64,000 nucleotides of DNA from Ailurus styani (taxonomy: Eukaryota; Chordata; Mammalia; Carnivora; Ailuridae): the NCBI GenBank assembly GCA_002007465.1, contig LNAC01000379.1, forward strand, positions 753,905 to 817,904. The letters run 5' to 3'. Position 1 is the first letter of the stretch, and each line of letters opens with the position of its first letter. A model generated the notes under the pieces. It was not told where the DNA came from and did not search any database. It saw only the letters and a list, made by a program, of their open reading frames with translations. Shown in pieces: positions 1 to 10,665 of this stretch. A program made the translations under genes and the position numbers.

Positions 1-29
1 TTTTAAAAAAAAAAAAAAAAAAAAAGAAT

Positions 30-187
30 CTGTCTTCGGCTCAGGTCCTGATCTTGGGGTCCTGGGATCAAGCCCTGCATCAGATCTCTGCTCAGCAGGG
101 AGTCTGCTTCTCCCCCTTCCTCTGTAATCTCTCTCGCTCTTACTCTCCCTCCAATAAATAAAGAAAATCTTTAATAAGAAAAAAAAA
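30..187 (+). mobile_element. CAN SINE (SINEC), 5' end missing
   Basis: The body (CTTCGGCTCAGG, then TGGGATCAAGCCC, CTCAGCAGGGAGTCTGCTTC and AATAAA-rich tail) is present, but the tRNA head is absent and is replaced by a 25-base A/T tract at 1-25. The window may begin inside the tail of another element. Confidence 0.9.
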
Positions 188-493
188 TGGATACTATGAA
201 TTTTCTGTTCTAACACCTATTAATATATCATGAACTCACATTGAAAACCATTTCCACAAGACTCCCCTGAAAACATACACACTTCATTATGTGTTTTTCA
301 AAAGACAAATTCAGTCATTACGTAGAAACCAGAGTAAAACAGTGCATGGAAACATACGCAATACTTTAAAAACCAGACTCTATCTTGTGTTGCTTGAAGA
401 GGTGGTGGCAACTGAGTAACAGTTAAAGGGATACACCCATTTCTAGCTCTAAATACTCCACGCAAAGCTAGGTCCTGGCAGCAACGTGGTTCT
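188..493. other. Unassigned unique sequence
   Basis: AT-rich, no open frame of note and no repeat I recognise. Confidence 0.6.
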
Positions 494-509
494 AAAACAG
501 GACTTTCAG

Positions 510-733
510 GGGCACCTGGGTGGCTCAGGGGGTTAAAGCCTCTGCCTTCAGCTCAGGTCATGATCTCAGGGTCCTGGGATTGTGCCCCACATCGGGCTCC
601 TTGCTCAGCAGGGAACCTGATTCTCCCTCTGTCTAGGCCTGCCACTCTGCCTGCTTGTGCTCTCTCTTTCTGACAAATAAATAAATAAAATCTTAAAAAA
701 TAAACAAATGAATTCTTTTTAAAAAATAAATAA
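510..733 (+). mobile_element. CAN SINE, M-type, with perfect TSD
   Basis: Complete element from GGGCACCTGGGTGGCTCAG to an A-rich tail. It is flanked by the identical 17-bp repeat TAAAACAGGACTTTCAG (493-509 and 734-750), which marks a clean L1-machinery insertion. The head contains the Pol III A-box region TGGCTCAG-GGG. Confidence 0.95.
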
Positions 734-854
734 TAAAACAGGACTTTCAGAACGTTTTGCCTAGATACAGTTTTTTCTAAAGAAGTTGGCATTCAAAGTT
801 TCGCCCTAGGAACGATTTCGTTTTTTAAATGTTGAGGTTGAAAGCGCCAAATTG

Positions 855-1195
855 GGGCGCCTGGGTGGCTCAGTGGGTTAAAGCCTCTGCCTTCGGCTCA
901 GGTCATGATCTCAGGGTCCTGGGATCGAGGCCAGCATCCGGCTCCCTGCTCGAGTGGGGAGCCTGCTTCCTCCTCTCTCTCTGCCTGCCTCTCTGCCTAC
1001 TTGTGATCTGATCTCTCTCTCTGTGTCAAATAAATAAATAAAATCTTTAAAAAAATAAAAGATTCTTTAAAAAAAAACTCCCTCATGTCTCATGTTCTGC
1101 ATTGTCACCTGGATCTCTCTCAGCCTGCTTCCTCCTCTCTCTGTGCCTACTTGTAATCTCTCTCTGTCATATAAATAAATAAAATCTTAAAAAAA
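855..1195 (+). mobile_element. Composite CAN SINE: one full M-type copy plus a second 3' half
   Basis: A full M-type SINE (about 855-1072) is followed by some 50 bp of other sequence and a second SINE 3' half (about 1121-1195). Only one TSD pair encloses the whole block: AAAGCGCCAAATTG at 841-854 and 1196-1209. Either both parts arrived in one event, or the second part came in as a tail-to-tail insertion or recombination product that left the outer TSD intact. Confidence 0.85.
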
Positions 1196-1209
1196 AAAGC
1201 GCCAAATTG

Positions 1210-1579
1210 AGCTACATAACTGATGTCGCCACTGGCAGCAGCTTCAGAGAGGTGAAGCAAGGTGAGTGTTGTCAAAGGCAGGATGGGATCTGCGCTCTCT
1301 GTTGGAGGCACAAGGGGACAATATGCTGCCTTTCCTTAAGGGAATCAGCTCAAATGGGAAGATTTGCAAGAGACTCCAGGGGTTTGCTTTTGCTAGGTTT
1401 TTTCAGAGCACTCATGTCTATTACAAGACCAGCTACTATTTTTTTTCACTTCCACCTGGAATGACCATTTCCCGTGTCAATTTCTCTATCGATCTACAGA
1501 TAATCATCAGGGGTCTAGGAAGTGCCAAGCAGGAGGCACAGGAACCAGAAGACGAAAGTTGCAAGCGTGACTGTCCCTC
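1210..1579. other. Unassigned unique sequence
   Basis: Two overlapping open frames of 85 and 106 codons lie here in different frames, without splice-site or protein similarity that I can see. I treat them as chance. Confidence 0.5.
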
Positions 1580-1765
1580 TACTTAGCTGTTTAACTTCCC
1601 GCAAGGCCCTTTCCCCTTTAAGGCCTCAGTTTCTCTAGCTCTCAAAGCAACTGTCATTCCCAACCTATTTCTGATGGGGGATTGTTATAGGGAAAAAGGG
1701 AGATGATAAACATGAAAGCCTTTTGGAAATAGACTATAAACCTTTGTGTACCAGGTTCAAATTAA
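1580..1765 (+). mobile_element. MIR fragment, diverged
   Basis: The order is that of a MIR: GCCTCAGTTTCT, then a T/A-rich region, a GATGATAAACATGAAAGC block where consensus has GATTAAATGA, and a TTTGGAAATAGACTATAAACC 3' part. Confidence 0.5.
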
Positions 1766-1843
1766 TCCTACCACAGACTGTAAGTGGCAAGGATCAGAGA
1801 TCCACTAAAAGTAGATTTATTAAAAAACAAAAACGAAAAGGAG

Positions 1844-2030
1844 GGGGACCTGGGTGCCTCAGTCGGTTAAGCATCTAACTCTTGATCTGGCTCAGGTCAT
1901 GATGTCAGGGTAGTGAGATTGAGCCCCACATTGGACTCCCCACTGGGAGAGAAGCCTGCTTAAGATTCTCTCTCTCTCCCTCTACCCCCACCCCACTCAT
2001 ATTCTGTTTCTCTCTTTAAAAAAAAAAAGA
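1844..2030 (+). mobile_element. CAN SINE, D-type
   Basis: The head GTTAAGCATCTAACTCTTGAT, a TGAGATTGAGCCCC B-box region and a CT-rich 3' part ending in poly-A are seen. The divergence suggests an older insertion; the TSD is not clear. Confidence 0.9.
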
Positions 2031-2799
2031 ACAAAAAGAACAGGAAATTTATTTTATGACTCTAGAACATTCTCATAAAATCCTATTGCAAGAAGTATTA
2101 GACCTGATATGACCCAGAATGTCAAAAGACAACTAACTCCCCTGTCTTCCTCTCTCTCTCCTCTCTGGACCATGTGGTCTCTCATCACCATTTCTCTCTA
2201 TTTCTATCTTATTAGATTCCTGCATGTTCAATTTCTGCATGTTCATGACTCAAAACTCTGACTCACTCTTTGTAATCCCAAATCCACAGTTGCTGGAGAA
2301 CCTTGACATTCATCCAAAAATTGTCAGCGACAGCAAGGAGGTCAGAACTGTGGGAGAATTAGGCAGCATGTTCCTTCTCAGTAATCAAGTTCACTAAGAT
2401 GATAATGGTGATGGTGAAGAAAATGCTTGGCACTTTACTGCAGAGTGTGATGAGCATAAAATTACATAAAGAACCTATCGCCTCATTAGCGTCTCATTAA
2501 AAAGAGAATTACTCTTCCCAAAATCTCAAACCAGGTTGTGTATTTGTAACAAGCAGAGAGATGCCTCTGCATTTTAGCGGGGGACAGGCTCGGCCACTTC
2601 CCTTCCCTGTACAGAACTAGTGCTAAGGGGAAAAGCGTAAACATTATCAATGACTTTGTATTTCACGGGTTTTTCTAATTCATGATTTAAGAGGGAGAAA
2701 AAAGCCTCTATGATCCATACACTTTACCAATCGCCATTTCCTACTGAAAAACCAATAAAGTTACTTAAAGGGTAGAAAAAATGGTCTCTACCATTTCAG
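2031..2799. other. Unassigned unique sequence
   Basis: No gene, RNA or repeat recognised. A CT-rich patch lies at about 2143-2165. Confidence 0.5.
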
Positions 2800-3230
2800 G
2801 GTCTTGTGACTTGTCTAAGAATTAAATTGACAGGAGGTAAATTAACAGAAAAAAATAATAATTAACTGCATATTTAAGGTGAATCCACATAAACAGGAGA
2901 GATTTTAAAGACAGGCAGAATGAGGTATATGTCATCCTAAACTAGGGAAAGGGGGGAGAGATGTGGCACTTCAAAAGGAAGGAAATTAATAGGAAGATGA
3001 AAAAGAGTAAATGTTTGGTAAACAAATATTTGCCAGGCCACAGAGAAACAATGGGACATACAGAGAAATTTTAACTAACAGACTTCGCTAAGTTGATCCC
3101 TGTCAACTCACCCAAATTCATACCGGTCTTGCTGGAGCGCATCCTCCATGGAAAATCTTTTGAGCACATAGAAGGAAGATCTTTTTGAGTCTCTTTGCCA
3201 TTGATTGTTTGCAGCTAGAAACTATCTGCA
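2800..3230. repeat. Possible old LTR or DNA repeat
   Basis: Phrases such as ACAGAGAAACAATGGGACA, a GTTTGGTAAACAAATATTTG block and TCAACTCACCCAAATTC recall a dispersed mammalian repeat whose family name I cannot assign. A repeat-library search is needed to name it. Confidence 0.3.
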
Positions 3231-4176
3231 TGCAAATCTTCGGGTGATTAGTTTCCCCTACATAACTAAAGATGATGCTTTCAGATGTTTGTAAAAATTA
3301 ACTTAATTGGGAATTTATGCTTTTAAAACTCACTGTGTAATATGAATAAAACATTTTTACTCGATTTATAATGTGACATTTTTAAGCGTTAAATGTTTAT
3401 CTGTGAAAAGTAGGTGAGTGAATTGGCCAAAGAACCAATCAGTTTGAAAATGGGTCAGCCTGCTTTGGCTGAGCTTTGCTAATAAGCACCACTAACACTT
3501 GCTCTCCTGAATCAACCAGAACAATCACCAGTTTCACCCCTTTGGTCAAAATCAGTATTATGATATGAGTGAATCTAGAATAGCAGTAAATATTTCCAGT
3601 AGAAAGATTTGAAGGTCCTACAAAACACATGGCAATTACAGTGACATTTCTCAAGAATTCAAAAATAATCATCCTCTTTGATAGGTAACGGGTGGAAAAG
3701 AGAAAGCATGCCCCAGTGTTTTAAATCATTTGCAATGAGTAGACGGCGTGACTTCCCTATCACTGCTTACACTTGCCCAAGCCACAGAAGGGCCACAGAG
3801 CAGCTCTGCAGTTTCCATGGTGAGGAGACTCCTTACATGGGTGAGCCTGACTTCTCTGTAATCAGAAGAGTCTGTCTATCCACTGCGTGGACATGAAATT
3901 CAAGAGATGAGTTATGAGAACAGTTTTGAAAGCTGGCAAGAAATAGCCCCACAGCTGCAAGGTGGCATTTGAGTCCTATTTTCATTTACTATGTATCTCT
4001 TCTTTGAATCCAGATTACCTAACTTTTAAAACATCTGTCCATGTGAAAAGATTACATAGGAGCCCAAGGGAGAAACAGCTTAATAATCTATTCTTAGTTT
4101 CTTGTTTTTCCTATCTCAATTTCCAGGACACCCATGAAGTATGAATCTCCCCAGAGAGAACAAGACTTTAAGATAC
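3231..4176. other. Unassigned unique sequence
   Basis: Only short frames (77 codons or fewer), no recognised repeat. Confidence 0.5.
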
Positions 4177-4189
4177 AAAAATAAAATAG

Positions 4190-4410
4190 AGGGCGCCTGG
4201 GTGGCTCAGTGGGTTAAAGCCTCTGCTTTCGGCTCAGGTCATGGTCTCAGGGTCCTGGGATGGAGGCCCGCATCAGGCTCCCTGCTCAGCGGGGAGCCTG
4301 CTTCCCCCCCCCCCTCTGCCTGCTCTCTCTGCCTCCTTGTGATCTCTCTCCCTCTGTGAAATAAATAAATAAAATCTTTTTTAAAAAAAATAAATAAATA
4401 AAAATAAAAT
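4190..4410 (+). mobile_element. CAN SINE, M-type
   Basis: Complete head and body. The CT-rich region has a run of ten C (about 4305-4315). A TSD of the form ATAAAATAGAG precedes the head and recurs after an (AAAAT)n-like tail near 4415-4425. Confidence 0.93.
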
Positions 4411-4425
4411 AAAATAAAATAGAGC

Positions 4426-4934
4426 CATCTTTGGAAAACTTGCCAATTTACCTACCAATCTCCCTTTCTTTCATGTCATAGCTGCTTCCAAATCAGAGGA
4501 ATGAGTTGGGTTCCCTTGTTATGGTGAAATAGAATGCTTTCTCCCATGTGAAACAAAGTTGTATATTCAAAAGATATTTATCATAGTGGATGTCATGCAC
4601 TATAGCTAGACATGGAAATCTGAATTTTTTCCACACAAAAACTCACAGTTTGTGTATATGCATTCAGCATGCAAGAGAAGCCCATGACTCTTGAGAAGAC
4701 AAATCCAGCCTCAGATAAAGACTCCAGTCCACTGTATGAACTGGAGCGGGGGGGGGCGCCCGCGATGTTCGGGGGGTGACAATCACACATCAAATGCAAT
4801 TTTAAAGGCAAGAAACATTAGCTAGACCAACAACAACCAATGATACATGCTAACATGTATACACACCTGCAGAAAATGCTACATAGGAAAGTAATCCTTA
4901 ACTGTTTGTATGTTTCAGAATGACGAAGGAACTG
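4426..4934. other. Unassigned sequence with a short G-rich patch
   Basis: Mostly AT-rich. Bases 4747-4778 are abruptly G/C-rich: a run of ten G, then GCGCCCGCGATGTTC and a run of six G. Confidence 0.6.
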
Positions 4935-5060
4935 GATTACCATATAGATTCTCAAGTCCCACCCAGCTACGTTCCTAATTCAGAAAATCTTTGCTAAGTC
5001 CTAGAAAGGCACATATTTTTATCAATCCTTCTGAATGGTTCAGGTGTCTTCTGTTAAGCT
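4935..5060 (+). mobile_element. MER5A-like hAT-Charlie MITE, diverged
   Basis: The order AGATTCTCAAGTCCCACCC, TAATTCAGAAAATCTTTG, ACATATTTTTATCAATCC and GGTTCAGGTG follows the layout of the MER5A group (CAGGCCCCACCC, ATTCAGAATCTCTGG, CATTTTTAACAAGC, CCAGGTGATTC). The terminal repeats are not visible. Confidence 0.45.
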
Positions 5061-7440
5061 GTTGCTGCCAGTATCCCATTGTTAAAAATACATAATATGA
5101 ACATATTCACCCATGATTTCCTAGGGGCTCCATTAACAAAGGTACACTTAGTAGATAAGTTGACACTTATGTAGAGTTTTACTTAGGATGACAGACAGAA
5201 GAAGACTGGAACTTGAGGTAACAATGGGGTAGGAGAAGAACAAGAGGGGGACCTCAGTCAATGCAGGGGTAGGCTGAGGCCATTATGTAGAGGATGAGAG
5301 CAGTGGTGATGACACCAGATGAAAGGAGAGAGAAATGGGAGCAAGTGACAGAGAACAGAAATTCAACTTGACTTCCTTTGTGTCAAGCATGCCCCACAAA
5401 AAAAAAAAAAAAAAGTCAGGGGAGTATGGCCACAGTCATTGAGTCTTCCTTGCCACCGTCTCTGCCGCCCTCTCTCCTTGTTGCCTGCTATGTACTGGGG
5501 GTAGCATTGACACAAGATAAAAGACATGGAAGACAACTGTGACACCATCAGGAACATTCCCATGAACGTTCCCAACAGAATGGTGCCACAGAAAGAGCCG
5601 TGGACCGGGGTCAATGGACCGTGTTTCTAGAACAGGCTCAGCGCTGATTTCACTTCACCTCTTTGAGGCTCCTTTGTAGTTCCTTTAGCTCAAATCCATT
5701 AATTCCGTCTTAGCAGGCAGAGGAACTGAGGAAGCCAAGGGCTGAAGCAAAGAAGACGAGACCTCAGGAGAACAGAGCCAAATCATTTAAGAACAGAAGA
5801 GCCCTCTCTGCCACTTAGCCAGAGGACTGACTTCCGTTTCAAAATTAGAAATGGAAAAGAAAAAAAGGGAAAAGACATACAGGCAGATTATTTAATGCTG
5901 CATGTAACACAAGAAGTGCAGCCAAATTCATCAATGTCGAGCCTTTAGAGAGAAGTATGCGAAAATCACATCGCCAATAAAGCTTTGTACAGAAGCTTGC
6001 AACAGGGAAAACGCAAATGAGAGAAAAACTGGAGAGGCAGAGCAGCCCCTGAGGGGGAAACTTCCAGGGCCAGACCTCTGCCCAAACGGGAGGAAAGGGT
6101 GCAGGTTCTGGCCATATGGACAGTTGCGCTCCGGGCAAAAGCCTGAAATTGCTAATTAAATAATGTGTGTCCTTCAGCGACCCAGTTGCTCCTATTACTA
6201 AATCACTGTAGCTCCTCTGGGCTTCTACGCCCTGCCCAAGTATTCACTGTCCTCCGGCTCCCGGCCCTTTGCTTCCAAGAAGCCCTCCGGCTTCAACACC
6301 TGCTCTCTGGTAGGTGACTGCGGATCAGAATCAGATAAACGGACATCTCTAACCAGTGAAAATGCACATACTCTTGAAAACAGCTTCAGAATGTAATTCT
6401 AATAGGCAGAAATTTCATGCTCTGTAGACATTTGGTAGAGGACACAGTTGATACAAGGCCTGACTGCCAAGTAGAGAGAAGTTCTATGGTCTCAGTCTCC
6501 CCCCATTCTGTACTTTTATCCTTCCTACTTGCCCCCCTTCTACAATCAGTCTTGCCTCTAAACAAGGAACAAGTCTCTTCATTCTCTTCCCTCCTTTTAT
6601 CAACATTTGCTCCCGTGAAAGAAACTGCATTGTCAATAATACCTCCAATAGGGAACGGTATCATTTTCTTGTCCCAGTGGTGAGTGAATTTCAAGGCCTC
6701 TCTCCCCTTGAGAAATGTCAGAATTTATCATCTCCTAGTGAAGAAATTTCTGGATTTACAGAGCCATTGCGTGAGTTAGGGTGGGGTGTATCTTTGAACC
6801 CTTCTCAGGAACCCTAAAGTCAGAGTCTCAATCTCAAACTAGGACTGATTTCAAATACAGACCTGGAATGTCAGGTTCATGGTGGTATTACTCATGAATG
6901 TTGGAATCAATAAAATTACTATGCCCTAAATCACTTAGCAAATTTCTTGTTTTCATGTAATTTCTAATCACGAATAGAACTGGTCTATGAAATCATGACC
7001 CTTAAAGCTGACGATTATATGCAAAGCACTTTGAAGGGTAGAACAGAGGAAATACTTTTCCAGAGTGCTTCTTGATCTTATCAGGCATTCTCAAAAAGGA
7101 ATTTCAGGATACCCTTATGGACAAGATGAAGAAATGCAGGATCTCCAGGTAATAATAAAGTGACGCACGACCTTAACTGATTGATGCTGACACTGGCTCG
7201 ATGTCAATCTGAGAGAAGGTCTACAACAACATACAAGGTCCTTGCCCTTCACCTAATCCTGTGCAACATGGTAATCAATAACTGAATAAAGACACAGGCA
7301 ACCTGGAGGTTAAATTCCAGGTGCATAAGTGGTTTGAAAGAATACCTAGTACACGCGTTAAAAGAATCAAAATATAAGAAGTTGTACTGGAACAGAAAAA
7401 AAGTAGCACATCTGTATTCCAAAAACCAAACAGAGGTACA
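5061..7440. other. 2.4 kb of unassigned unique sequence
   Basis: No repeat, exon or RNA gene is recognised. An A14 tract sits at about 5398-5414. Short frames on both strands (up to 102 codons near 6386-6694) overlap each other and look like chance. This is one of the longer SINE-free stretches here. Confidence 0.5.
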
Positions 7441-7453
7441 AAACAGTTATGAC

Positions 7454-7620
7454 GGGAGACTGGGTGGCTCAGTCGGTTAAGCGACAGCCTTCAGCTCAGG
7501 TCATGATCTTGGATTCCCAAGATCGAGTCCCGCATCCGGCTCTCTGATAAGCAGGGAGTCTGCTTCTCCCTCTGACCCTCCCCCCGCTCATGTTCTCTCT
7601 CTCGTTCTCTCGCCCTCAAA

Positions 7621-7651
<31 letters not shown>

Positions 7652-7669
7652 AATCTTTTAAAAAAAAAG
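7454..7669 (+). mobile_element. CAN SINE, K-type, with expanded AAAT tail
   Basis: The head GTTAAGCGACAGCCTTCAGC is followed by a normal body and a tail with about eight tandem AAAT units (7617-7652). An imperfect TSD (CAGTTATGAC at 7444-7453, CAGCTATGAC at 7670-7679) frames it. Confidence 0.93.
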
Positions 7670-7679
7670 CAGCTATGAC

Positions 7680-8399
7680 AAGTTAAAAATGTTTTACAAG
7701 ATTCTTTTAACAACCAATTCAACTAAGTCAAGGATGGGTCGTGGCTCCTCAAAACCACCAGTGTAACTGCTTAAGAGAAATGCAGTATCAGCAACTACAA
7801 GGCCCACAAATAGGGTGTATTAGGGAACTGATCCAAAAAATAGAGCAGTCCTTCTGCATAAGATTCAGTCTTTAGTTATGATTATTCTCATCTAGAGGTA
7901 GCATTGCCCCCAATGAGCATATGGAAATGTGTTGGGAATATCTCTGGGTTGTCACAGGGACCAGGGCGAGCTACCAGCATCCACTGGGTAGCGGCCAGAG
8001 ATCCGAAACCCCTTGCAATGTGCAAGAGCATGCTACAAGGATGCCGAACGTCCTTGTCTAAAACATAAACAGCATACATCCACAATAAAAACTGTTTATG
8101 AAAATAATAAGGGACGAGGATTGGACAGAAAGAATCAGGGAAGCATGTCACAAGAAGCATGGTTGAAATGACCAAGAACATCTCACCTACGGAAGAAAGG
8201 GGCTCAGTAATAATAATAAATCTCGTAATATATGAATTTCTGGTTAACTTGATTGCCGAAGGTCTCATAAGTGACTATGAAAGAGACTGGCCAGGAAATC
8301 AAGAGCTGGAGACAGTGTATTTGCGTGGTGGGTGGGAGGGAATGTAGCATTTGGAACATGCCAGATATGGCTGCAAGGTCTCACTGCCAGCTTGTATTG
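7680..8399. other. Unassigned unique sequence
   Basis: The longest frame is 126 codons on the minus strand (7888-8268), with no motif recognised and a competing frame on the other strand. Confidence 0.5.
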
Positions 8400-8505
8400 T
8401 GTAACAAAATAGCAAAGCTATCATAAAGATTAAATGAAATAATGAAAATGATGGCCTTACTCCACGTCCATCATATGATAGTTCAATAAATATGAGCTGC
8501 CAGAA
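8400..8505 (+). mobile_element. MIR 3' part
   Basis: AAAGATTAAATGAAATAATG followed by AGTTCAATAAATATGAGCTG matches the conserved MIR 3' half (GATTAAATGA... CTCAATAAATGTTAGC). Confidence 0.6.
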
Positions 8506-8554
8506 TACTGAGGCTGTAGAGTCTAGACTCAGATTACATAACTATTATAGAAAA

Positions 8555-8955
8555 CGCATTGTGCAAGTGGTTTAGCAGGGTGGATTCTGAAACCAGAGAG
8601 CCTGTGTTTAAACTCTGGCTCTGGGGACGCCTGGGTGGCTCAGTTGGTTTATCGAGTCCTGCATGGGGCTCCTTGCTTAGCGGGGAGCCTCCATCTCCCT
8701 CGGTCTCTGCCTGCCACCCTGCCTACGTGTGCTCTCTCTCACTCTCTGACAAAAATAAATAAATAAAATCTTTAATAAATAAATAAATAAACAAACTCTG
8801 GCTCTGTTATATTCCAGCTATGATCAAGTCATAGGACAAGTCTGTGCCTAAGTTTCTACATCTTCCATATAGTAATAATAATGGGAGTACCATAGGGCTG
8901 TTGCGATGAGTAAGTAATTTTGTAAATCACACTTTGCAAAGTACATGTTGCACAG
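8555..8955 (+). mobile_element. MIR interrupted by a SINE
   Basis: The 5' part (GTGGTTTAGCAGGGTGGATTC, AGAGCCTGTGTTTAAACTC, GGCTCTG) lies before the SINE at 8624-8792. The 3' part (TAAGTTTCTACATCTTCC, AGGGCTGTTGCGATGAGTAA, TTTGCAAAGTAC) lies after it. Removing the SINE and one TSD restores a continuous MIR. Confidence 0.8.
8624..8792 (+). mobile_element. CAN SINE with internal deletion, nested in a MIR
   Basis: After the head GACGCCTGGGTGGCTCAG the element jumps from GTTGGTTTA to TCGAGTCCTGCATGGGG, so it lacks the segment with CTTCGGCTCAGGTCATGATC. The TSD is perfect, 14 bp: AAACTCTGGCTCTG at 8610-8623 and 8793-8806. Confidence 0.95.
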
Positions 8956-9004
8956 AGAAGACTATGGAGGTACTTTCTGCGGTTTCTACTACGAGTGACC
9001 TTTG

Positions 9005-9165
9005 CACCCTTGAACAAATTACTTAAAATTGCTTCTAGTTCCTTCTCTGTAGAAGGATTTTTGTGAGGACTAAGGAAAGTGCTACACTGAAAGCTCCAAT
9101 TATGGCACCTGCTGGGTATCAAAGAAGCAAGAGGAGTATCAATTATCGTTATTGTCAGTGGAGAA
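9005..9165 (+). mobile_element. MIR fragment
   Basis: AACAAATTACTTAAAATTGC, CTCTGTAGAAGGATTTTTGT, GAGGACTAAGGAAAGTGCTA and a TATTGTCAGTGG-like end follow MIR order. It lies directly behind the preceding MIR and may be a second copy. Confidence 0.5.
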
Positions 9166-9244
9166 AGGAACCAGATGCATCAAGCTAATCAACCCCTCCA
9201 CCATTCTACGCAACAGAGAGTTAACATGTGATATCAATTTTCTT

Positions 9245-9345
9245 GGACATTATCTGTAAGCAATAAGAATCTCTGGAAGTAAGGCTCAGGCCTCAGTGTT
9301 TTTAAAAACATCCAAGATGATTCTAACACGGAGCCACCACCCTGG
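9245..9345 (+). mobile_element. MER5A-like hAT-Charlie MITE
   Basis: AGAATCTCTGGAAGTAAGGC, CAGGCCTCAGTGTTTTTAAA, AACATCCAAGATGATTCTAA and GGAGCCACCACCCTGGG match the MER5A layout. Both terminal repeats are lost. Confidence 0.6.
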
Positions 9346-9799
9346 GTACCATATTGCCCCAACCTCTTTTACCAAATCACCCAGAGAGCAAGGCAACACA
9401 GATGATCCGTGACGCTTGTTCCAGAAGGAGGAGAATACCGCGGAACATGGAGAAAAAATGAATACATCTCAACAAGCTTTTCAAGGTGAATCTTTCCTTC
9501 TTTGATCTGAGAAGCATTCCAGTAGAGTTGACAGAAATTCAGGAAACAATACAGTCAAAGCGGCAGCCACAAACATAAGACACCTTTGGAGTTTCATGTG
9601 TATATTTAATTTGAATCTGTGTCAATGTTGCCCTCTCTTCATGTCATACCTGCATTTTGACTTTAAATGCAAACGGCCACCTGGCGAAACTGCCTTGCCA
9701 AGAGTTTACCCCGGGGAACCACATCCGGGTTGGCATGAGACCACCTCCCTGAGGTAGGCAGCTCTCTGAGGTGTGCCCCCATGATCTCTGTTTCCAGGG
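9346..9799. other. Mostly unassigned; may include an LTR 5' part
   Basis: The part after about 9660 could belong to the MaLR LTR that ends at 10183, but the match is weak here. Confidence 0.4.
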
Positions 9800-10183
9800 A
9801 GTCCTGCCCTTTTATAATCTCATCCCCTAGAAACCAGCTTTTAATGAACCCAGTATAGCAAAGGTGATGGAGAGTCACCTCCATGATTAGGTCACAAAAG
9901 ACTAGGACGTTGATCTTTGCTAGCCAGGTTATGGGCTGCCTATGGAGAAGCGATGAATCAAGGTACGAAGATACCTCAGACCCATAGTCAGCAAGGGAAC
10001 TGAGGCCTGCTGACAGTCATGTGATCTTGGAAGCGGATCGTACCCCCAGTACAGCGAGACTAGAGGATCTAGTTAAGCTGTGGGCAGATTCTTGACCCAC
10101 AGAAACAGTGAGAAGATAAATGTGTGTTGTTTTCAGCCCCTAAGTTTTGGGATAATTTGTCATGCAATAGATAACTAATACAG
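9800..10183 (+). mobile_element. MaLR (MLT1-type) LTR, 3' portion
   Basis: The 3' end reads GACCCACAGAAACAGTGAGA, AGATAAATGTGTGTTGTTTT, CCCCTAAGTTTTGGGATAAT, then ATAGATAACTAATACAG. This is the MLT1/MST-type LTR terminus with its AATAAA-related signal decayed to GATAAA. Upstream AACTGAGGCCTGCTGACAG and GATCTTGGAAGCGGATCGTA also fit. It is solo; no internal ERVL sequence is seen next to it. Confidence 0.75.
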
Positions 10184-10264
10184 TATTATGCTCACACCAT
10201 ATTTATACCTCAATTTAATGCTGCTGCTATTCTAATTAGAACTACTAATAATAATTATTGTTAC

Positions 10265-10500
10265 CATTTGTGGAGCCCTTCAATTTTCGATGTCTTTTGC
10301 TAAGCACTTAACACATGAGGTCTTCCTAAACCCTACCAGCAATCATAGAAGGTAGGTACTGTTACTATCACATACATTCCAACATTTCCCAGCTCAAGAA
10401 TGTTACACACTACAACTGAAATGGGAATAACTTACACAAAATCAAAGAGCTAGGTAGTAGCAGAAGCATTATGCAGTCTGGATCTGAAGCTTCTTGTATG
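10265..10500 (-). mobile_element. MIR, antisense
   Basis: Plus-strand reading gives GCTAAGCACTTAACACATGA, AGAAGGTAGGTACTGTTACT, then a degenerate CAGCTCAAGAATG... and AGAGCTAGGTAGTAGCAGAA, the reverse complement of MIR. Confidence 0.8.
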
Positions 10501-10509
10501 CAATCAGAG

Positions 10510-10665
10510 AGAGTAAGTTTTGAGTTTCAATCTCAGTTCTGCCATTACTCATTCTTTGTCCTTGGATAACTCATTTCAATTCACTGGGCCTCAGTTTCCT
10601 TATCTGTCCAACAGGGACACTTGCAGTGCCAAACTCCCACAGTTCTTGTAAGGATCAAATACAAT
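10510..10665 (+). mobile_element. MIR
   Basis: GTTTCAATCTCAGTTCTGCC, TCCTTGGATAACTCATTTCA, GGGCCTCAGTTTCCTTATCT and GTTCTTGTAAGGATCAAATA are conserved MIR core phrases. It lies tail to tail with the antisense MIR just before it. Confidence 0.85.

Noticed and set aside
511..590. SINE heads as tRNA genes
   Set aside because: They keep A- and B-box-like sequence from tRNA-Lys but lack a foldable cloverleaf and mature ends.
829..1011. Repeated peptide GAWVAQWVKASAFGSGHDLRVLG or GWLSGLKPLPSAQVMISGSWDRGPH seen in many frames
   Set aside because: These are translations of the CAN SINE head in two frames, not a protein family.
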